64,000 nucleotides of DNA from Saprospirales bacterium GYS_P2D (lineage in GTDB: Bacteria > Bacteroidota > Bacteroidia > Chitinophagales > Saprospiraceae): assembly GCA_009833045.1 (NCBI GenBank), contig WUUP01000001.1:241586-305585 (forward strand), given 5' to 3'. The translations under genes and the position numbers were made by a program. Position 1 is the first letter of the stretch. Every line of letters begins with the position of its first letter. The notes beneath the pieces were generated by a model. It worked only from the letters and a program-made list of their open reading frames with translations, was not told the origin of the DNA and did no database searches. Below are positions 1 to 10,204 of the stretch, in pieces.

Positions 1-1
1 A

Positions 2-448
2 CTACACCAGAATGAATGGCCCGGACTTTTAATAGCTCCGAAATATTCTTTCACTAATCAGGAAAGCGACTTTCATTTTGGTATTGGGGGCAATTTATTG
101 GTACTCCCCAATGGATCTCGTCGTGAGTTGGCAGGGACTCTGTATGGCCTGACTACACTGGGCGATAAGGAGACGAATCTGACGATAGGCATCGGTACCG
201 CTTTTTACCAAGGAGATCTCGCAGACCTCCCAGTTATGCAACTTAGTGGTCAAGCCAGAGTGGCCCGTAGAATAGGGTTGATACTTGATAGCATTTCTCT
301 ATTTGATGGTAATAATGTCGATCATGTAGCATCATTTTTCATCAGATATACGCACCCCAAGTTCATATTTGACCTCGGAAGCGTTTTCGAAGTAGGATTC
401 GATTACGGTATCCCTATGGTCAATTTTGCCATGAAGATTCAGGAATAG
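2..448 (+). CDS. C-terminal part of a probable outer-membrane beta-barrel-like protein (5' end outside window)
   Basis: The reading frame is open from the first bases of the window to the TAG at 446-448, so the gene starts upstream; the internal TTG at 98 is not a credible start. The visible 148 residues are rich in alternating hydrophobic/polar beta strands with glycine turns (for example FGIGGNLLVL and LTIGIGTAFY) and aromatic residues, as in bacteroidotal outer-membrane barrels. No catalytic motif is visible. The function is unknown. The Lrp-type regulator begins 51 bp downstream on the same strand, but nothing ties the two together. Confidence 0.6.
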   Translation, partial: LHQNEWPGLLIAPKYSFTNQESDFHFGIGGNLLVLPNGSRRELAGTLYGLTTLGDKETNLTIGIGTAFYQGDLADLPVMQLSGQARVARRIGLILDSISLFDGNNVDHVASFFIRYTHPKFIFDLGSVFEVGFDYGIPMVNFAMKIQE

Positions 449-499
449 CTTAGGATTTTTTAAAGCTTTGACTAAATTTAGGTTTAGAAAAAGGTAGTC

Positions 500-973
500 A
501 TGGTAGAAAGGTTGCAATTAGACGAATACGATAAAAAGATATTAAAAGAGCTCGAGGCAGATGGGAAAAAGCCCTTTTCTCAGATCGCTATAGATCTTGA
601 TATCTCTAATACGATGGTCCATCAACGGATCACTCGGATGAAAAAAGCGGGAATCCTAAAGCGTCACAGTATCGAGCTCGATGAAAAGAGATTGGGCTTT
701 GAGTGGGGCGCATTCACGGGTATCACTCTTCACGACGGTAGTGATACCTACAAGGTCATCGAAGAGCTTAAAAAAATACCCGAAGTCACAGAATGTTATC
801 ATATCTCAGGTGTATATGCTCTCTACGTCCGTGTCGTCGCTAAGGACAATGAGCACATGAGAGACATCCTCTACACTAAGATCGAAGATATCGATGCCGT
901 CAGATCGACAGAGAGCTTAGTAGACTTTGGATGTGCATTCAAGCGTAACGCTCCGTTTTTTGAGATTGATTAA
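500..973 (+). CDS. Lrp/AsnC family transcriptional regulator
   Basis: This 157-residue protein has the usual family length. An N-terminal winged HTH covers about residues 8-60 (LDEYDKKILKELEADG, then ISNTMVHQRITRMKKAG), followed by the AsnC/RAM ligand-sensing domain at about 70-150 (the VTECYHISGVYALYVRV strand-turn-strand). Family members bind amino acids or related metabolites and act locally or globally on transcription. The ATG at 500 sits directly before the HTH. Its neighbours do not suggest a specific ligand. The family call is secure; the regulon is not known. Confidence 0.93.
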   Translation: MVERLQLDEYDKKILKELEADGKKPFSQIAIDLDISNTMVHQRITRMKKAGILKRHSIELDEKRLGFEWGAFTGITLHDGSDTYKVIEELKKIPEVTECYHISGVYALYVRVVAKDNEHMRDILYTKIEDIDAVRSTESLVDFGCAFKRNAPFFEID

Positions 974-1006
974 CCAAACTCTAATTAAGGCAGTTAAGAT
1001 TTGCTC

Positions 1007-1026
1007 CAATGGGTTTCAACCCATTG
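1007..1026. terminator. Hairpin between convergent genes, possible terminator lacking a T tract
   Basis: Nine bases, CAATGGGTT, are followed by TC and the perfect inverted copy AACCCATTG. The hairpin lies in the 65-bp gap between the Lrp stop (973) and the M20 peptidase stop (1039). No clear T run follows on either strand, so it may be an RNA-stabilising or weak bidirectional terminator hairpin. Confidence 0.45.
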
Positions 1027-1038
1027 TCCCGATCACTT

Positions 1039-2553
1039 TTACTCCATCACTGGAGTAGTCAGGATATAGTACATAGTCTTAAGGCCATCGATATAGTTGC
1101 CCAATCGTAGGTTTTCATTGGGGCTGTGCTGATTGTTATCCTTATTAGCCATCGGGACTACGACGGCTGGCACTTCGAGTGTCTTGACGAATGGAGATAT
1201 CGGTATGGAGCCTCCCATAGTACGATTTCTCACAGGAGTCTGCCCAAAGGCATCCGTTAAAGCTCCTGTAAGCCACAGCCCAATCTCACTATCAAAATCC
1301 GTCCGAAAAGCATCATACCCTGGACGTCCATTGACACGACATATACGAGGATACATCTGTCGCTCTCTCTGAGTAGGCTTATCGGTCACTATATGATATC
1401 CCTGAGCTCTGATGTGATCTTCGATCAGTCTACGCATACGAGCTGGTGGAGTCTCCTTGACTAATCGGATATCGATCTCTGCTACGGCCTGAGAGGGCAC
1501 GATCGTACGAGCTTCTGCCCCTACCCATCCAGCGGAGAGTCCACGGACATTGAGCGATGGATACTGCAGTGCCTCTTGATAGTAGCTACCTACCGAGTCT
1601 ATATCAGCTACTCCGAGCTTAGCTTGGATAGTCTGCTCATCATCTGGCACTGCGGCTAAAATCGCAGCTACCTCCTCGTTGATCTCTATCCCATCATAAT
1701 ATCCAGGGATGACGACTCGACCCTGATCATCCTTCATACTGGCTAATAGCTGAGCAAGACGCATCGCAGGATTAGGAGCATAGTTGCCATAGTGTCCACT
1801 GTGCTGAGGGAAGACAGGTCCATATACGGTCAGGGATACGGTAGCGATGCCTCTCGCCCCAAATGAAAGTGTAGGCTGATTAGTGGTATGCTTAGGTCCA
1901 TCATAGATCACCAGCATGTCACAGCTTAGCGCCTCCTGATGATCGATCACTGCCTGTGGTAGACTCGGAGATCCTTTTTCTTCTTCAAAATCCAAAATCA
2001 ACTTCAGATGATATGGGAGGCTCTCATTATTCTCCTTCATGAGGTCGAGAGCGAGTAGTAGCATCATGATATTGCACTTACTATCAGAGCTCGATCGAGC
2101 GAATATCCTAAGCTCTGGATCAAAATCCTCTACACTGAGGGCGGCCCAATCGGTCTCGACCCATCCTTCTCCTTCGACTTCTCGTTTGAGCACGGGATCA
2201 TAGGGATCAGCTTGATACCAAAACTGTGGATCTACTGACTGCCCATCAGCATGAAAGTAAAAAAGTACAGTAGGTACATCCATTCGCCCATCAGCGCTGT
2301 ACTCAGCGAATAGCAATGGTCGAGTCTCTGTCACCCACACCTCTGTATCAAATCCACGCTGCTCCAGATGCTTGATACACCAGTCCACATTGAGCTGGAT
2401 GTCATCGAGATCATTAGCATCATTGGCTATAGCCAAAAACTCTCTGAATAGATCCATCTCGTCGATCCCCTTACGGAGAAACTGATCCTGTGCATGCAGC
2501 GACATATAGGTAAAACTCATGTATGCGAACAATAGGAAGCCTCGAAGTCTCAT
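1039..2553 (-). CDS. M20 family metallopeptidase, exported
   Basis: The product is 504 residues with an N-terminal signal peptide (MRLRGFLLFAYMSFTYMSLHA) that places it in the periplasm or outside. M20 metal and catalytic features are visible: the HADG motif in the first metal-binding segment, the EEEKGS glutamate pair, a GGSIP substrate/dimer segment and a terminal HSPNEN histidine. M20 enzymes are di-zinc dipeptidases, carboxypeptidases or deacylases; this one resembles the longer carnosinase/PepV-like branch. The exact substrate cannot be read from sequence. It converges on the Lrp gene and is divergent from pgi. Confidence 0.85.
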   Translation of the reverse strand: MRLRGFLLFAYMSFTYMSLHAQDQFLRKGIDEMDLFREFLAIANDANDLDDIQLNVDWCIKHLEQRGFDTEVWVTETRPLLFAEYSADGRMDVPTVLFYFHADGQSVDPQFWYQADPYDPVLKREVEGEGWVETDWAALSVEDFDPELRIFARSSSDSKCNIMMLLLALDLMKENNESLPYHLKLILDFEEEKGSPSLPQAVIDHQEALSCDMLVIYDGPKHTTNQPTLSFGARGIATVSLTVYGPVFPQHSGHYGNYAPNPAMRLAQLLASMKDDQGRVVIPGYYDGIEINEEVAAILAAVPDDEQTIQAKLGVADIDSVGSYYQEALQYPSLNVRGLSAGWVGAEARTIVPSQAVAEIDIRLVKETPPARMRRLIEDHIRAQGYHIVTDKPTQRERQMYPRICRVNGRPGYDAFRTDFDSEIGLWLTGALTDAFGQTPVRNRTMGGSIPISPFVKTLEVPAVVVPMANKDNNQHSPNENLRLGNYIDGLKTMYYILTTPVME

Positions 2554-2623
2554 ATCTTTTTATGTTTCTAATTTGACGTAAGTCTAAGAATATCATTAAA
2601 ACTCTCATAAACATAATCTTGAA

Positions 2624-2656
2624 TTGACGAAAAAGCTCATTCAAGGCTTAACTTTG
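2624..2656 (+). promoter_or_regulatory. Predicted bacteroidotal promoter for the pgi-manA operon
   Basis: A perfect TAnnTTTG -7 box (TAACTTTG) lies at 2649-2656, with a TTG -33-like element at 2624-2626, 22 bases upstream. The predicted start of transcription would be near 2663, which leaves a short leader and agrees with initiation at the ATG at 2682 rather than the upstream TTG at 2658. Confidence 0.5.
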
Positions 2657-2681
2657 TTTGATCATCAGAAAAAAGTATAAC

Positions 2682-4340
2682 ATGGGTTTATTAAAGAAAA
2701 ATCCTAGCACTACAGCAGCCTGGTCAGCGCTGGAGCAACACTATCAAGACATCAAGGATATCACGATAAAAGAGCATTTTGCTAAAGATACGGAGAGATT
2801 CAGCTCCTACTCTATCGAGCTGGAGGATATCCTCATCGACTACTCTAAAAATCGACTGGACGCTAAAGCGCTCCAGCTACTCATAGACCTGGCTAAAGAA
2901 ATGCAACTCGAGGATGGCATCCACCAGATGTTTAGCGGTGAGATCATCAACGAGACAGAAAAGCGTGCCGTGCTACATACCGCTCTGCGCAATCGCTCCG
3001 ATCGAGAAATCTATGTACATGAGCGAGATGTGATGCCAGACGTACGTAGAGTATTGGAGCAGATGCAGGCTTTTTGTGCTAAGGTCCATGATGGCAGTTG
3101 GACAGGATATACGGGCAAGCCTATCAAACATATCGTCAATATCGGTATCGGCGGATCAGACCTCGGTCCTGTGATGGTCACAGAGGCACTCAAGCCATAC
3201 TGGGTAGAGGGCATGTCGGTCAGCTATGTGTCCAATGTCGACGGCACTCATATCACCGAGACGCTGAAACGTACTGATGCAGAGGAGACCTTATTCATCA
3301 TAGCGAGTAAGTCATTCACTACACAGGAGACGATGCGCAATGCCCATACTGCCAGAGCATGGTTCTTAGAACAGGGAGCATCAGAAGAAGATATCAAAAA
3401 ACACTTCATCGCACTATCGACTAATGCTGATGGAGTCGGATCGTTTGGTATCGACACGGCGAATATGTTTCAGTTTTGGAGCTGGGTAGGTGGTCGATAT
3501 AGTCTATCCTCAGCGATCGGCATGTCCATCGCTCTAACGATCGGATATGATCAGTTCATCGAGCTATTGAATGGACTACACAGCATGGATGAGCATTTTC
3601 GTACAGCGGCATTCAGCGAGAATATCCCTGTCATCTTAGCGCTCATCGGTATCTGGTACAATAATTTTTACGAGGCAGAGAGCGAAGCCATACTACCATA
3701 TGATCAGTACTTGCACAGATTCGCCGCCTACTTTCAGCAGGGCAATATGGAGTCCAATGGTAAGTCAGTAGATCGTAGCGGCGAGCCTGTCAGTTATCAG
3801 ACGGGTCCTATCATCTGGGGAGAGCCCGGGACTAATGGTCAGCATGCATTCTATCAGCTGATCCATCAGGGTACTAAGCTGATCCCGTGTGACTTCATCG
3901 CTCCTATCATCAGTCAGAATCCTACACATGATCATCACCCGATATTGATGTCCAATTTTTTTGCGCAGACAGAGGCACTAATGAATGGCAAGACTCGAGA
4001 GGAGGTCGTAGCAGAATTTGAAGCGAAGGGAGTAAGCCCTGAGGACTACGAGCCGATCGTACCGTTCAAATTATTCGATGGCAATCGCCCGAGCAACTCA
4101 ATCCTCGTCAAAAAGATCACTCCCTACACTCTCGGACAGCTCATCGCTATGTATGAGCACAAGATATTCGTACAAGGATATATCTGGAATATCTTCAGTT
4201 TTGACCAGTGGGGAGTCGAACTTGGCAAGCAGCTGGCAAAAAAAATACTACCAGAACTGACTAATAATGAGGAAATCCACAGTCATGATGTGTCTACTAA
4301 TGGACTAATCAATCATTATAAAAAACATCAAAATGGATAA
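2682..4340 (+). CDS. pgi: Glucose-6-phosphate isomerase
   Basis: The product is 552 residues, close to the E. coli enzyme. It interconverts glucose-6-phosphate and fructose-6-phosphate in the cytoplasm. Visible motifs are the sugar-isomerase GIGGSDLGP loop, the [11 protein letters not shown] signature, the NMESNGK glutamate region, the NGQH histidine, and the C-terminal signature ending in [19 protein letters not shown] with the catalytic lysine. I chose the ATG at 2682 because the upstream TTG (2658) would overlap the predicted transcript start. The last 8 bp overlap manA, so the two are translationally coupled. Confidence 0.98.
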   Translation: MGLLKKNPSTTAAWSALEQHYQDIKDITIKEHFAKDTERFSSYSIELEDILIDYSKNRLDAKALQLLIDLAKEMQLEDGIHQMFSGEIINETEKRAVLHTALRNRSDREIYVHERDVMPDVRRVLEQMQAFCAKVHDGSWTGYTGKPIKHIVNIGIGGSDLGPVMVTEALKPYWVEGMSVSYVSNVDGTHITETLKRTDAEETLFIIASKSFTTQETMRNAHTARAWFLEQGASEEDIKKHFIALSTNADGVGSFGIDTANMFQFWSWVGGRYSLSSAIGMSIALTIGYDQFIELLNGLHSMDEHFRTAAFSENIPVILALIGIWYNNFYEAESEAILPYDQYLHRFAAYFQQGNMESNGKSVDRSGEPVSYQTGPIIWGEPGTNGQHAFYQLIHQGTKLIPCDFIAPIISQNPTHDHHPILMSNFFAQTEALMNGKTREEVVAEFEAKGVSPEDYEPIVPFKLFDGNRPSNSILVKKITPYTLGQLIAMYEHKIFVQGYIWNIFSFDQWGVELGKQLAKKILPELTNNEEIHSHDVSTNGLINHYKKHQNG

Positions 4341-5484
4341 GAAAGCACTCCCTGGTATCTACCCGCTCAAAGGCGCCATCCAAAACTACGCTTGGGGTGG
4401 CTACGAGTATATACCAGAGCTCATCGGGATCGACAATGTGGAGCAGGAGCCACATGCAGAATACTGGGTCGGAGTACACCCTCGAGGGAGAGCTCAGATC
4501 AAGGTCAATGGTGAGTGGCAGCACCTCGACGAATATACTCGCCTACCCTACCTCCTCAAGATCCTCGATGTGCGCAAGATGCTATCTATCCAGTCACATC
4601 CTAATAAGCAACAAGCAGAGATCGGATACGCCAAAGAAAATGAAATGGGCATCCCGCTAGATGCTAAGCATAGGATATTCAAAGATGACAATCACAAGCC
4701 CGAGCTGATGATGGCTATCGGAGACTTCTGGTTACTCCATGGATTTAAGTCGATCGAAGATATTCGTCGGACTATCCAAGAGACTACAGAGTTTTCCTCG
4801 CTGCTCCCTCATCTCGATGGCGGGCTAAAAGACTTCTACAGCTATCTGCTTAATATGAGTCAGGGCGAGGTCACAGCTACGCTCACCTCGCTCAAGATGC
4901 GTCTCATGGCGGAGGAGCCGACAGACAAAAATCATCCTGACTACTGGGCTTATCATGCCTTTCAGGATTATGGATTTGATAAGGGGATTTTCTCGATATA
5001 CTTCTACAATCTCGTCTACCTCTCTCACGGCCAGGGCATCTACCAAGAAGCTGGCGTACCACATGCCTACCTTGGTGGTAAAAATGTCGAGATCATGGCT
5101 AACTCTGACAATGTCTTCAGAGCGGGCTTGACGCCAAAACATGTAGATATCGAAGCGCTACTGAGTCACCTCGTCTGGGAGCCTGTGACGCCAAAAATCA
5201 TCGAACCTGATGATCTGGGAGACTATGAGCAGGCCTACTTCAGCCCCGCTACAGAGTTTGAGCTGCACATGATCTATCAGAGTGATGGTGATACGCACTA
5301 TCTACAGAGCTCTACAGACGAGTGCTATCTGCTCATGGAGGGCGAGGTCATCGTAGAGTCAGGTGATCAGCGAGTACATCTCCAGCAGGGAGAATGCCTC
5401 TATGCTACTCCTGATATCGCACTCTCGATAGTATCCGTGGAGGATAGCAAACTAATCAGAGCAACGCTACCTAAAAAAGGATAA
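4333..5484 (+). CDS. manA: Mannose-6-phosphate isomerase, class I
   Basis: The product is 383 residues and converts mannose-6-phosphate to fructose-6-phosphate using zinc. The N-terminus has the IQSHPNK and DNHKPE metal-binding motifs of type I phosphomannose isomerases; the central GVPHAYLGG plus [18 protein letters not shown] block is the family signature, and a beta-jelly-roll C-terminal part follows. The ATG lies inside the end of pgi (8-bp overlap), giving an operon that feeds hexose phosphates into fructose-6-phosphate from two directions. The identification is firm. Confidence 0.97.
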   Translation: MDKKALPGIYPLKGAIQNYAWGGYEYIPELIGIDNVEQEPHAEYWVGVHPRGRAQIKVNGEWQHLDEYTRLPYLLKILDVRKMLSIQSHPNKQQAEIGYAKENEMGIPLDAKHRIFKDDNHKPELMMAIGDFWLLHGFKSIEDIRRTIQETTEFSSLLPHLDGGLKDFYSYLLNMSQGEVTATLTSLKMRLMAEEPTDKNHPDYWAYHAFQDYGFDKGIFSIYFYNLVYLSHGQGIYQEAGVPHAYLGGKNVEIMANSDNVFRAGLTPKHVDIEALLSHLVWEPVTPKIIEPDDLGDYEQAYFSPATEFELHMIYQSDGDTHYLQSSTDECYLLMEGEVIVESGDQRVHLQQGECLYATPDIALSIVSVEDSKLIRATLPKKG

Positions 5485-5526
5485 GCACTCTGATAATAAT
5501 CGGATAATCCTATCTTGTGTCAGTCT

Positions 5527-6987
5527 ATGATGCTGCACAAAAAACAATTAGGATTACTACTGGGACCATTACTCTTTAGTCTGTTTTATTTTGGTATCAG
5601 ACCAGAGGGACTGAGCGATGCCGGCTGTGCTGTGCTCGCCTCTACGCTATGGATCGCCTGCTGGTGGATCACCGAGGCGATACCTATCGAGGCGACGTCA
5701 TTCCTACCAATCATACTATTTCCGCTGACAGGTGCGCTCGATCTGAGTCAGGTGACCGCAGCCTATGGACACAAGTATGTCTTTCTTTATCTGGGAGGAT
5801 TCGTCATAGCACTGGCGATCGAGCGATGGGGACTCCATCGTCGTATCGCCCTGACCATCATCAATATCATAGGTACAGACATCAGTCGGATGATATTGGG
5901 CTTCATGCTGGCGACTGCATTCATGTCTATGTGGATCTCTAATACAGCCACCTCAGTGATGATGCTACCGATCGCCATGGCCATTATCGCTCAGCTGCGT
6001 GACAATCCCGATACTGTCGAGGATGAGAATTCCATTTTTGGCAAAGCGTTGATGCTGGCTATCGCCTACAGCGCCAGTATAGGCGGCATATCGACACTTA
6101 TCGGTACTCCGCCCAATCTCGTGCTCGCAGGAGTACTCGAAGAGATCTACCAGATCGAGATCAGCTTTGCGCAGTGGTTTATATTTGGCTTTCCACTATC
6201 GATGATACTACTGGCCATCTGCTGGCTATATCTCACGAGGATCGCCTTTAGCTTTCGCCAAAAGAGCTTTCCTGGAGGTCGCCAAGAAGTACAGCGACTA
6301 CTAAAAGCACTCGGAAAAATCAGCTACGAAGAGAAACTGGTACTCTCAGTATTCGTCCTGACAGCCGTGGCTTGGATCAGCCGATCCTATGTACTGAAGC
6401 AACTCATCCCAGCCATCGATGATACGATCATCGCTATGGCCGCAGCGATGGTGATTTTTATACTCCCGACTAAGAAAGGAGATCGCACGCTATTGACTTG
6501 GTCAGAAGCGACTAAGCTCCCTTGGGGTATCCTATTTCTTTTTGGTGGCGGTATGGCGCTCGCTGCAGGATTTAAGGATAGTGGACTCGCTCTCTGGATA
6601 GGTAGCAAGATGACCCTTCTCCAAGGTGTCAGCCTCATCCTAATCGTACTACTGCTGGTGGCTGCGGTCAATTTTCTCACGGAGATAACCTCCAATCTCG
6701 CTACTACAGCGATGCTACTACCGATACTGGCGCCAATGGCAGCCAATATCGATGTGCATCCCTATCTCCTGATGATCGGAGCGACGGTAGCAGCATCCTG
6801 TGCCTTCATGCTACCAGTGGCCACACCTCCTAATGCGGTCGTCTTTGGGTCAGGCTATCTCAGGATACCAGATATGGTCAAGACAGGCCTCTGGCTCAAT
6901 ATCATATCCATACTACTGATCACCGCATTTTGTTATTTCATTTTGCCACTACTGTGGAATATTGATATCGCTCAATACCCATTTTAA
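5527..6987 (+). CDS. SLC13/DASS family sodium-coupled anion transporter
   Basis: This 486-residue membrane protein has about 11-12 hydrophobic segments. Family motifs are WITEAIPIEATS near residue 45, SNTATS, STLIGTPPN and, in the second half, a mirrored TEITSNLATTAM followed by ATPPNAVVFG. These SNT and TPPN repeats are the sodium- and substrate-binding hairpins of divalent anion/sodium symporters (dicarboxylate, citrate, sulfate). Which anion is carried cannot be told. ATG 5527 or 5530 is preferred to the upstream TTG at 5515. It follows manA by 42 bp, probably in the same transcript. Its 3' end overlaps the opposing gene by 4 bp. Confidence 0.92.
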   Translation: MMLHKKQLGLLLGPLLFSLFYFGIRPEGLSDAGCAVLASTLWIACWWITEAIPIEATSFLPIILFPLTGALDLSQVTAAYGHKYVFLYLGGFVIALAIERWGLHRRIALTIINIIGTDISRMILGFMLATAFMSMWISNTATSVMMLPIAMAIIAQLRDNPDTVEDENSIFGKALMLAIAYSASIGGISTLIGTPPNLVLAGVLEEIYQIEISFAQWFIFGFPLSMILLAICWLYLTRIAFSFRQKSFPGGRQEVQRLLKALGKISYEEKLVLSVFVLTAVAWISRSYVLKQLIPAIDDTIIAMAAAMVIFILPTKKGDRTLLTWSEATKLPWGILFLFGGGMALAAGFKDSGLALWIGSKMTLLQGVSLILIVLLLVAAVNFLTEITSNLATTAMLLPILAPMAANIDVHPYLLMIGATVAASCAFMLPVATPPNAVVFGSGYLRIPDMVKTGLWLNIISILLITAFCYFILPLLWNIDIAQYPF

Positions 6988-7883
6988 GGCTTTTCTACCT
7001 GCTGGGCATCAGCAATGACCTGAGCCAGCATGCTGATAGCATGATCGTCATCAGGGTCGATCTGCACTACCTTCCGATAGCATTCTTTTGATAGATCATA
7101 TTCCTGCATCGCCAGATAGATCTCACCGAGACTGTCATGGACATTAGGATCATGAGCGAATAGTCGAGCATTGAGTCGAAAGACCACCACCGCTTCATCC
7201 AGTCTTTCTGCAGCCTTGAGCACATATCCGTAGGTATTGAGCTCGGAGGCGGTACTGACATTGCGACGGATCTGTCGATACAGCATATCCTCATCTACTC
7301 CATAGGCATCGCTCTCCGTAGAGCTGAAGTAATCCGCCAGATAGTGTACTGCCTCGTACCTCGGAGTCGAGGGTACGCCACGATCTATCTGCATCACATC
7401 CGTGATCAGATCCGTACGAGGACGCTCTACGATCCGTCCTACTTCTACTCCCTCCTCCAAGAATACGAATGTTGGCACCTTGTGAATATTCCAACCTTGG
7501 GTCTCCCCATTAGGACCTTGTTTGTAGTGATCTCCCGCATTGTGCAGGGCTACATACTCGAGCTGATCGATAGATAGGCCTAATCCCTCCCAAAGCTGTA
7601 CGAATCGAGGTACCCAGCGCTTAGTATCGCCGCACCATGTACCAAGAAATATTTTGACCTGCATATCTGCTAAGCTCGTCGCACTCAGATCTGCATCAGC
7701 GATTTCTTGTGCCAAGACGCTGTCCAGTGTGTCAAACCATTCTCCGTAAGGAGCCTCCATCAGATCCTCATGCTCGATCTGTCCCCAGAGATGGGTATGC
7801 CCTCGACTATCGCTATAGCTCCCCTGAGCGATGAGGAGCGAACTCGTAAATAGAACCGAACTAAGGAATAATAAGATTTTCAT
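6984..7883 (-). CDS. Exported thioredoxin-fold protein with C-terminal TPR repeats
   Basis: The product is 299 residues starting at MKILLFLSSVLFTSSLLIAQG, a signal peptide; an in-frame ATG 93 bp upstream would bury it. A thioredoxin-like segment at about residues 75-165 carries FLGTWCGDTKRWVPRF, with a single-cysteine CGDT in place of the usual CxxC, and a cis-Pro-like KVPTFVF. The C-terminal third has at least two TPR-like helices pairs (LNTYGYVLKAAERLDEAV; NVHDSLGEIYLAMQEYDLSK). The single cysteine suggests a role other than classical disulfide exchange. The partner is unknown. Confidence 0.8.
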   Translation of the reverse strand: MKILLFLSSVLFTSSLLIAQGSYSDSRGHTHLWGQIEHEDLMEAPYGEWFDTLDSVLAQEIADADLSATSLADMQVKIFLGTWCGDTKRWVPRFVQLWEGLGLSIDQLEYVALHNAGDHYKQGPNGETQGWNIHKVPTFVFLEEGVEVGRIVERPRTDLITDVMQIDRGVPSTPRYEAVHYLADYFSSTESDAYGVDEDMLYRQIRRNVSTASELNTYGYVLKAAERLDEAVVVFRLNARLFAHDPNVHDSLGEIYLAMQEYDLSKECYRKVVQIDPDDDHAISMLAQVIADAQQVEKP

Positions 7884-8027
7884 AGTGATATAATATTTAG
7901 TTAGAGTAATAGATGGGGGCAAAATTATGTGGCAATGATGCTTTCTACTGTTAATCGCTGCCCAACGATTTACCAATCATTTGTTAACACATTTTTGTAG
8001 TTTGGTCACAGAATCTAAGACTATCAT

Positions 8028-8426
8028 ATGGATCACATCATCGACTCTATCACCGCTGGCCAACTTGGGATTGGCTTATTCGTAGCTATTGTATTTCTTC
8101 AGTCTGGACTGGACAAGGTCTTTAATTGGTCTGCTAATCGTTCATGGATCATGGACCATTTTAGTAAGACTTTTTTAGCTCCATTGAGCTCGCCGATGTT
8201 TACGATTTTGACTATAGTCGAAGTATTGACAGGACTCTGCGCTGCATTTGGGGTGGTCATGCTCCTGATCTCTCAGGTCGATAGCTATATCTACTATGGA
8301 GTGGTACTATCGCTAATCAGTTATCTGATGTTGCTTTTTGGACAGCGAGTAGCGCAGGACTATGACGGAGCTAAGACGATCGCCATATACTTTGGTGTCA
8401 GCCTCGTGGCATTACTTTTCTTTTGA
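8028..8426 (+). CDS. DoxX-like small membrane protein
   Basis: This 132-residue protein has four hydrophobic segments (about residues 12-28, 55-82, 86-105 and 115-132), the architecture of DoxX/DoxD-related proteins. The N-terminal FLQSGLDKVFNW resembles the conserved first helix of the family. Family members are proposed subunits of quinone-linked or stress-related membrane complexes; no specific reaction can be assigned here. A second, more typical DoxX protein lies at 26611-27009. Confidence 0.7.
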   Translation: MDHIIDSITAGQLGIGLFVAIVFLQSGLDKVFNWSANRSWIMDHFSKTFLAPLSSPMFTILTIVEVLTGLCAAFGVVMLLISQVDSYIYYGVVLSLISYLMLLFGQRVAQDYDGAKTIAIYFGVSLVALLFF

Positions 8427-8440
8427 GATAGGTCTGAGGA

Positions 8441-8490
8441 GAAAAAACAAGAGATCCCAATATGGAATATATAGGGACTCTTATTTTTTG
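8441..8490. terminator. Bidirectional intrinsic terminator
   Basis: AAGAGATCCC (8449-8458) pairs with GGGACTCTT (8474-8482) with one bulged A. An A-rich stretch precedes and a T-rich stretch (TTATTTTTTG) follows, so U tracts occur on both strands. It lies between the convergent DoxX-like and M28 genes. Confidence 0.65.
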
Positions 8491-8597
8491 ATTGAAGGTG
8501 TTAAAGAGGGTGCGATAGTAATACTCGCCCCACAAAGATAGGGCGAATAAAACTACTCTTCAATGATCACGATATACTTTCTTAAAGCTTTTAGGAG

Positions 8598-10088
8598 TTA
8601 CTTGCCGTACAGTTCTCTACCGACGTCATAATACTTATCCCCTTCGATCCAAAATGAGTTTTCATCTGCATTGCCTATGCTAATCGCTGATAATACAAAG
8701 GCCTTGACATATTTCTCCAAGTAGTCAAAATCCATACTTTCCATCTCGTCACCTGGCTGATGATAATACTTGAAGATCTCCTGATCAAATGATCTGAAGC
8801 CCATACTAAATGTAGGAGCAGGTATACCCTTTCGGGCAAAATTGACATTATCTGAGCGATCAAAAAGTCCTTGTTCTTTAGCTGGATCTTCGATAGCCTC
8901 GAGGCCAAAAGCATTACATGCAGCCTGTAGTTTTTCTTCTGCTGTGGTACGAGTCAATCCTATGACGGATACGACGCTCGTATCATTATATCCTCCATTA
9001 TCTATATTGAAGCAATACTTGATCTGATCTAAATCGACCGGACTATGCTCGACGAACCAATCTGATCCTCTGAGGCCTTTTTCTTCTCCAGTGAATAGCA
9101 CAAAAAGCGCACTCCGCTTAGTCGGATGAGCGGCGATATACTCTGCGAGTAACATGACGGCTGTAGTGCCTATAGCATTGTCACGAGCACCATTGTATAT
9201 GGTATCTCCCACTGCGTCAGGACGACCGATACCTACATGATCATAGTGAGCGCTATACACTATATACTCATCTCGGAGCTCCGGATCTGTACCTGGTACG
9301 AGACCTATCACATTAGCACTCGGTAGATCGCTACGCTGCAGCCCCTGCATATCGAGCTGGATAGGTGTGCCTCCCTCCAGGAGCGCAGATGTGACCACAC
9401 TGTCGGCAGCACTCAGCCATATATGTGGCATCTGGAGATGCCTCTTGTCAGCTGGGGCGTCGGTACTCAGCTGCTTCTGACCAGCCATACGAGTGATCAT
9501 CGACCAGGGCACCTGTACATTGTGATAGATCTCTATGAGTCCCATCGCACCCGCATCAATAGCTCGCTCTCGCTTCTCTCTGCTCTCGGTGATCACTGAA
9601 CCAATCGCCTGACTCTCTCCATCACCCACCTGAGCTACAGCAAACTGAAATCTGACATCCTCACCCTCAAGATCCGCCTCTTGGCCAAACCCTATATACT
9701 TACCAGGCATGGTGCTCTGCTGTGTCTCCCCATTGAGCACTAAGAAGTCCTGAGGTGCCGTCAGTGTCTGTCCTCCGATAGTGAGCGTAGCAGAGTCCGA
9801 TGGAGATACCTCCTGAAATGGTATCCACTGGAGATACTCCCCATAGCCGGCCATCGTATCCACTCCATGAGCTATGAAGTGCGAGCTGACGTAGGCTGCC
9901 GCTGCCTCGAGACCCTCAGAGCCCGTATCACGACCTCGCAGCGCATCACTCGCTATGAATGACATATGAGCTCTAATCTTGGCCTGTGTGACGACATCAT
10001 TGATCTGATCGACCTCAGTCTGAGCGGAGATAGTGGCTGCCGCCAAGAGCATACTAAGAAATGCGCTAATCGAAAGTATATATTTCAT
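8598..10088 (-). CDS. M28 family metallopeptidase, exported
   Basis: The product is 496 residues starting at MKYILSISAFLSMLLAAATISAQ, a signal peptide, so it acts in the periplasm or outside. The Zn-binding set of M28 aminopeptidases is present in order: AHYDHVG, NGARDNAIG, FTGEEKGLRGS, NIDNGG and the late YYHQPGDE histidine. The region between about residues 120 and 240 has the form of a PA-type insert found in many M28 enzymes. It probably releases amino-terminal residues from peptides. Its upstream side is an 800-bp non-coding stretch filled with palindromic repeats. Confidence 0.9.
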   Translation of the reverse strand: MKYILSISAFLSMLLAAATISAQTEVDQINDVVTQAKIRAHMSFIASDALRGRDTGSEGLEAAAAYVSSHFIAHGVDTMAGYGEYLQWIPFQEVSPSDSATLTIGGQTLTAPQDFLVLNGETQQSTMPGKYIGFGQEADLEGEDVRFQFAVAQVGDGESQAIGSVITESREKRERAIDAGAMGLIEIYHNVQVPWSMITRMAGQKQLSTDAPADKRHLQMPHIWLSAADSVVTSALLEGGTPIQLDMQGLQRSDLPSANVIGLVPGTDPELRDEYIVYSAHYDHVGIGRPDAVGDTIYNGARDNAIGTTAVMLLAEYIAAHPTKRSALFVLFTGEEKGLRGSDWFVEHSPVDLDQIKYCFNIDNGGYNDTSVVSVIGLTRTTAEEKLQAACNAFGLEAIEDPAKEQGLFDRSDNVNFARKGIPAPTFSMGFRSFDQEIFKYYHQPGDEMESMDFDYLEKYVKAFVLSAISIGNADENSFWIEGDKYYDVGRELYGK

Positions 10089-10204
10089 GAAATGGTAGAT
10101 TATCATTATTAATCAGTCGGCAAGATCGTACAAATCTATGGAAGATAGCAAGAGGGAGGCGTCTATATACCCAAAGCGAAGATAGAGCTGGTAAATCGCT
10201 CATA

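Noticed and set aside
8525-8546. Second hairpin downstream of the M28 gene (TCGCCC/GGGCGA)
   Set aside because: It lacks a T tract on either strand, and the neighbouring bidirectional terminator is the better candidate.
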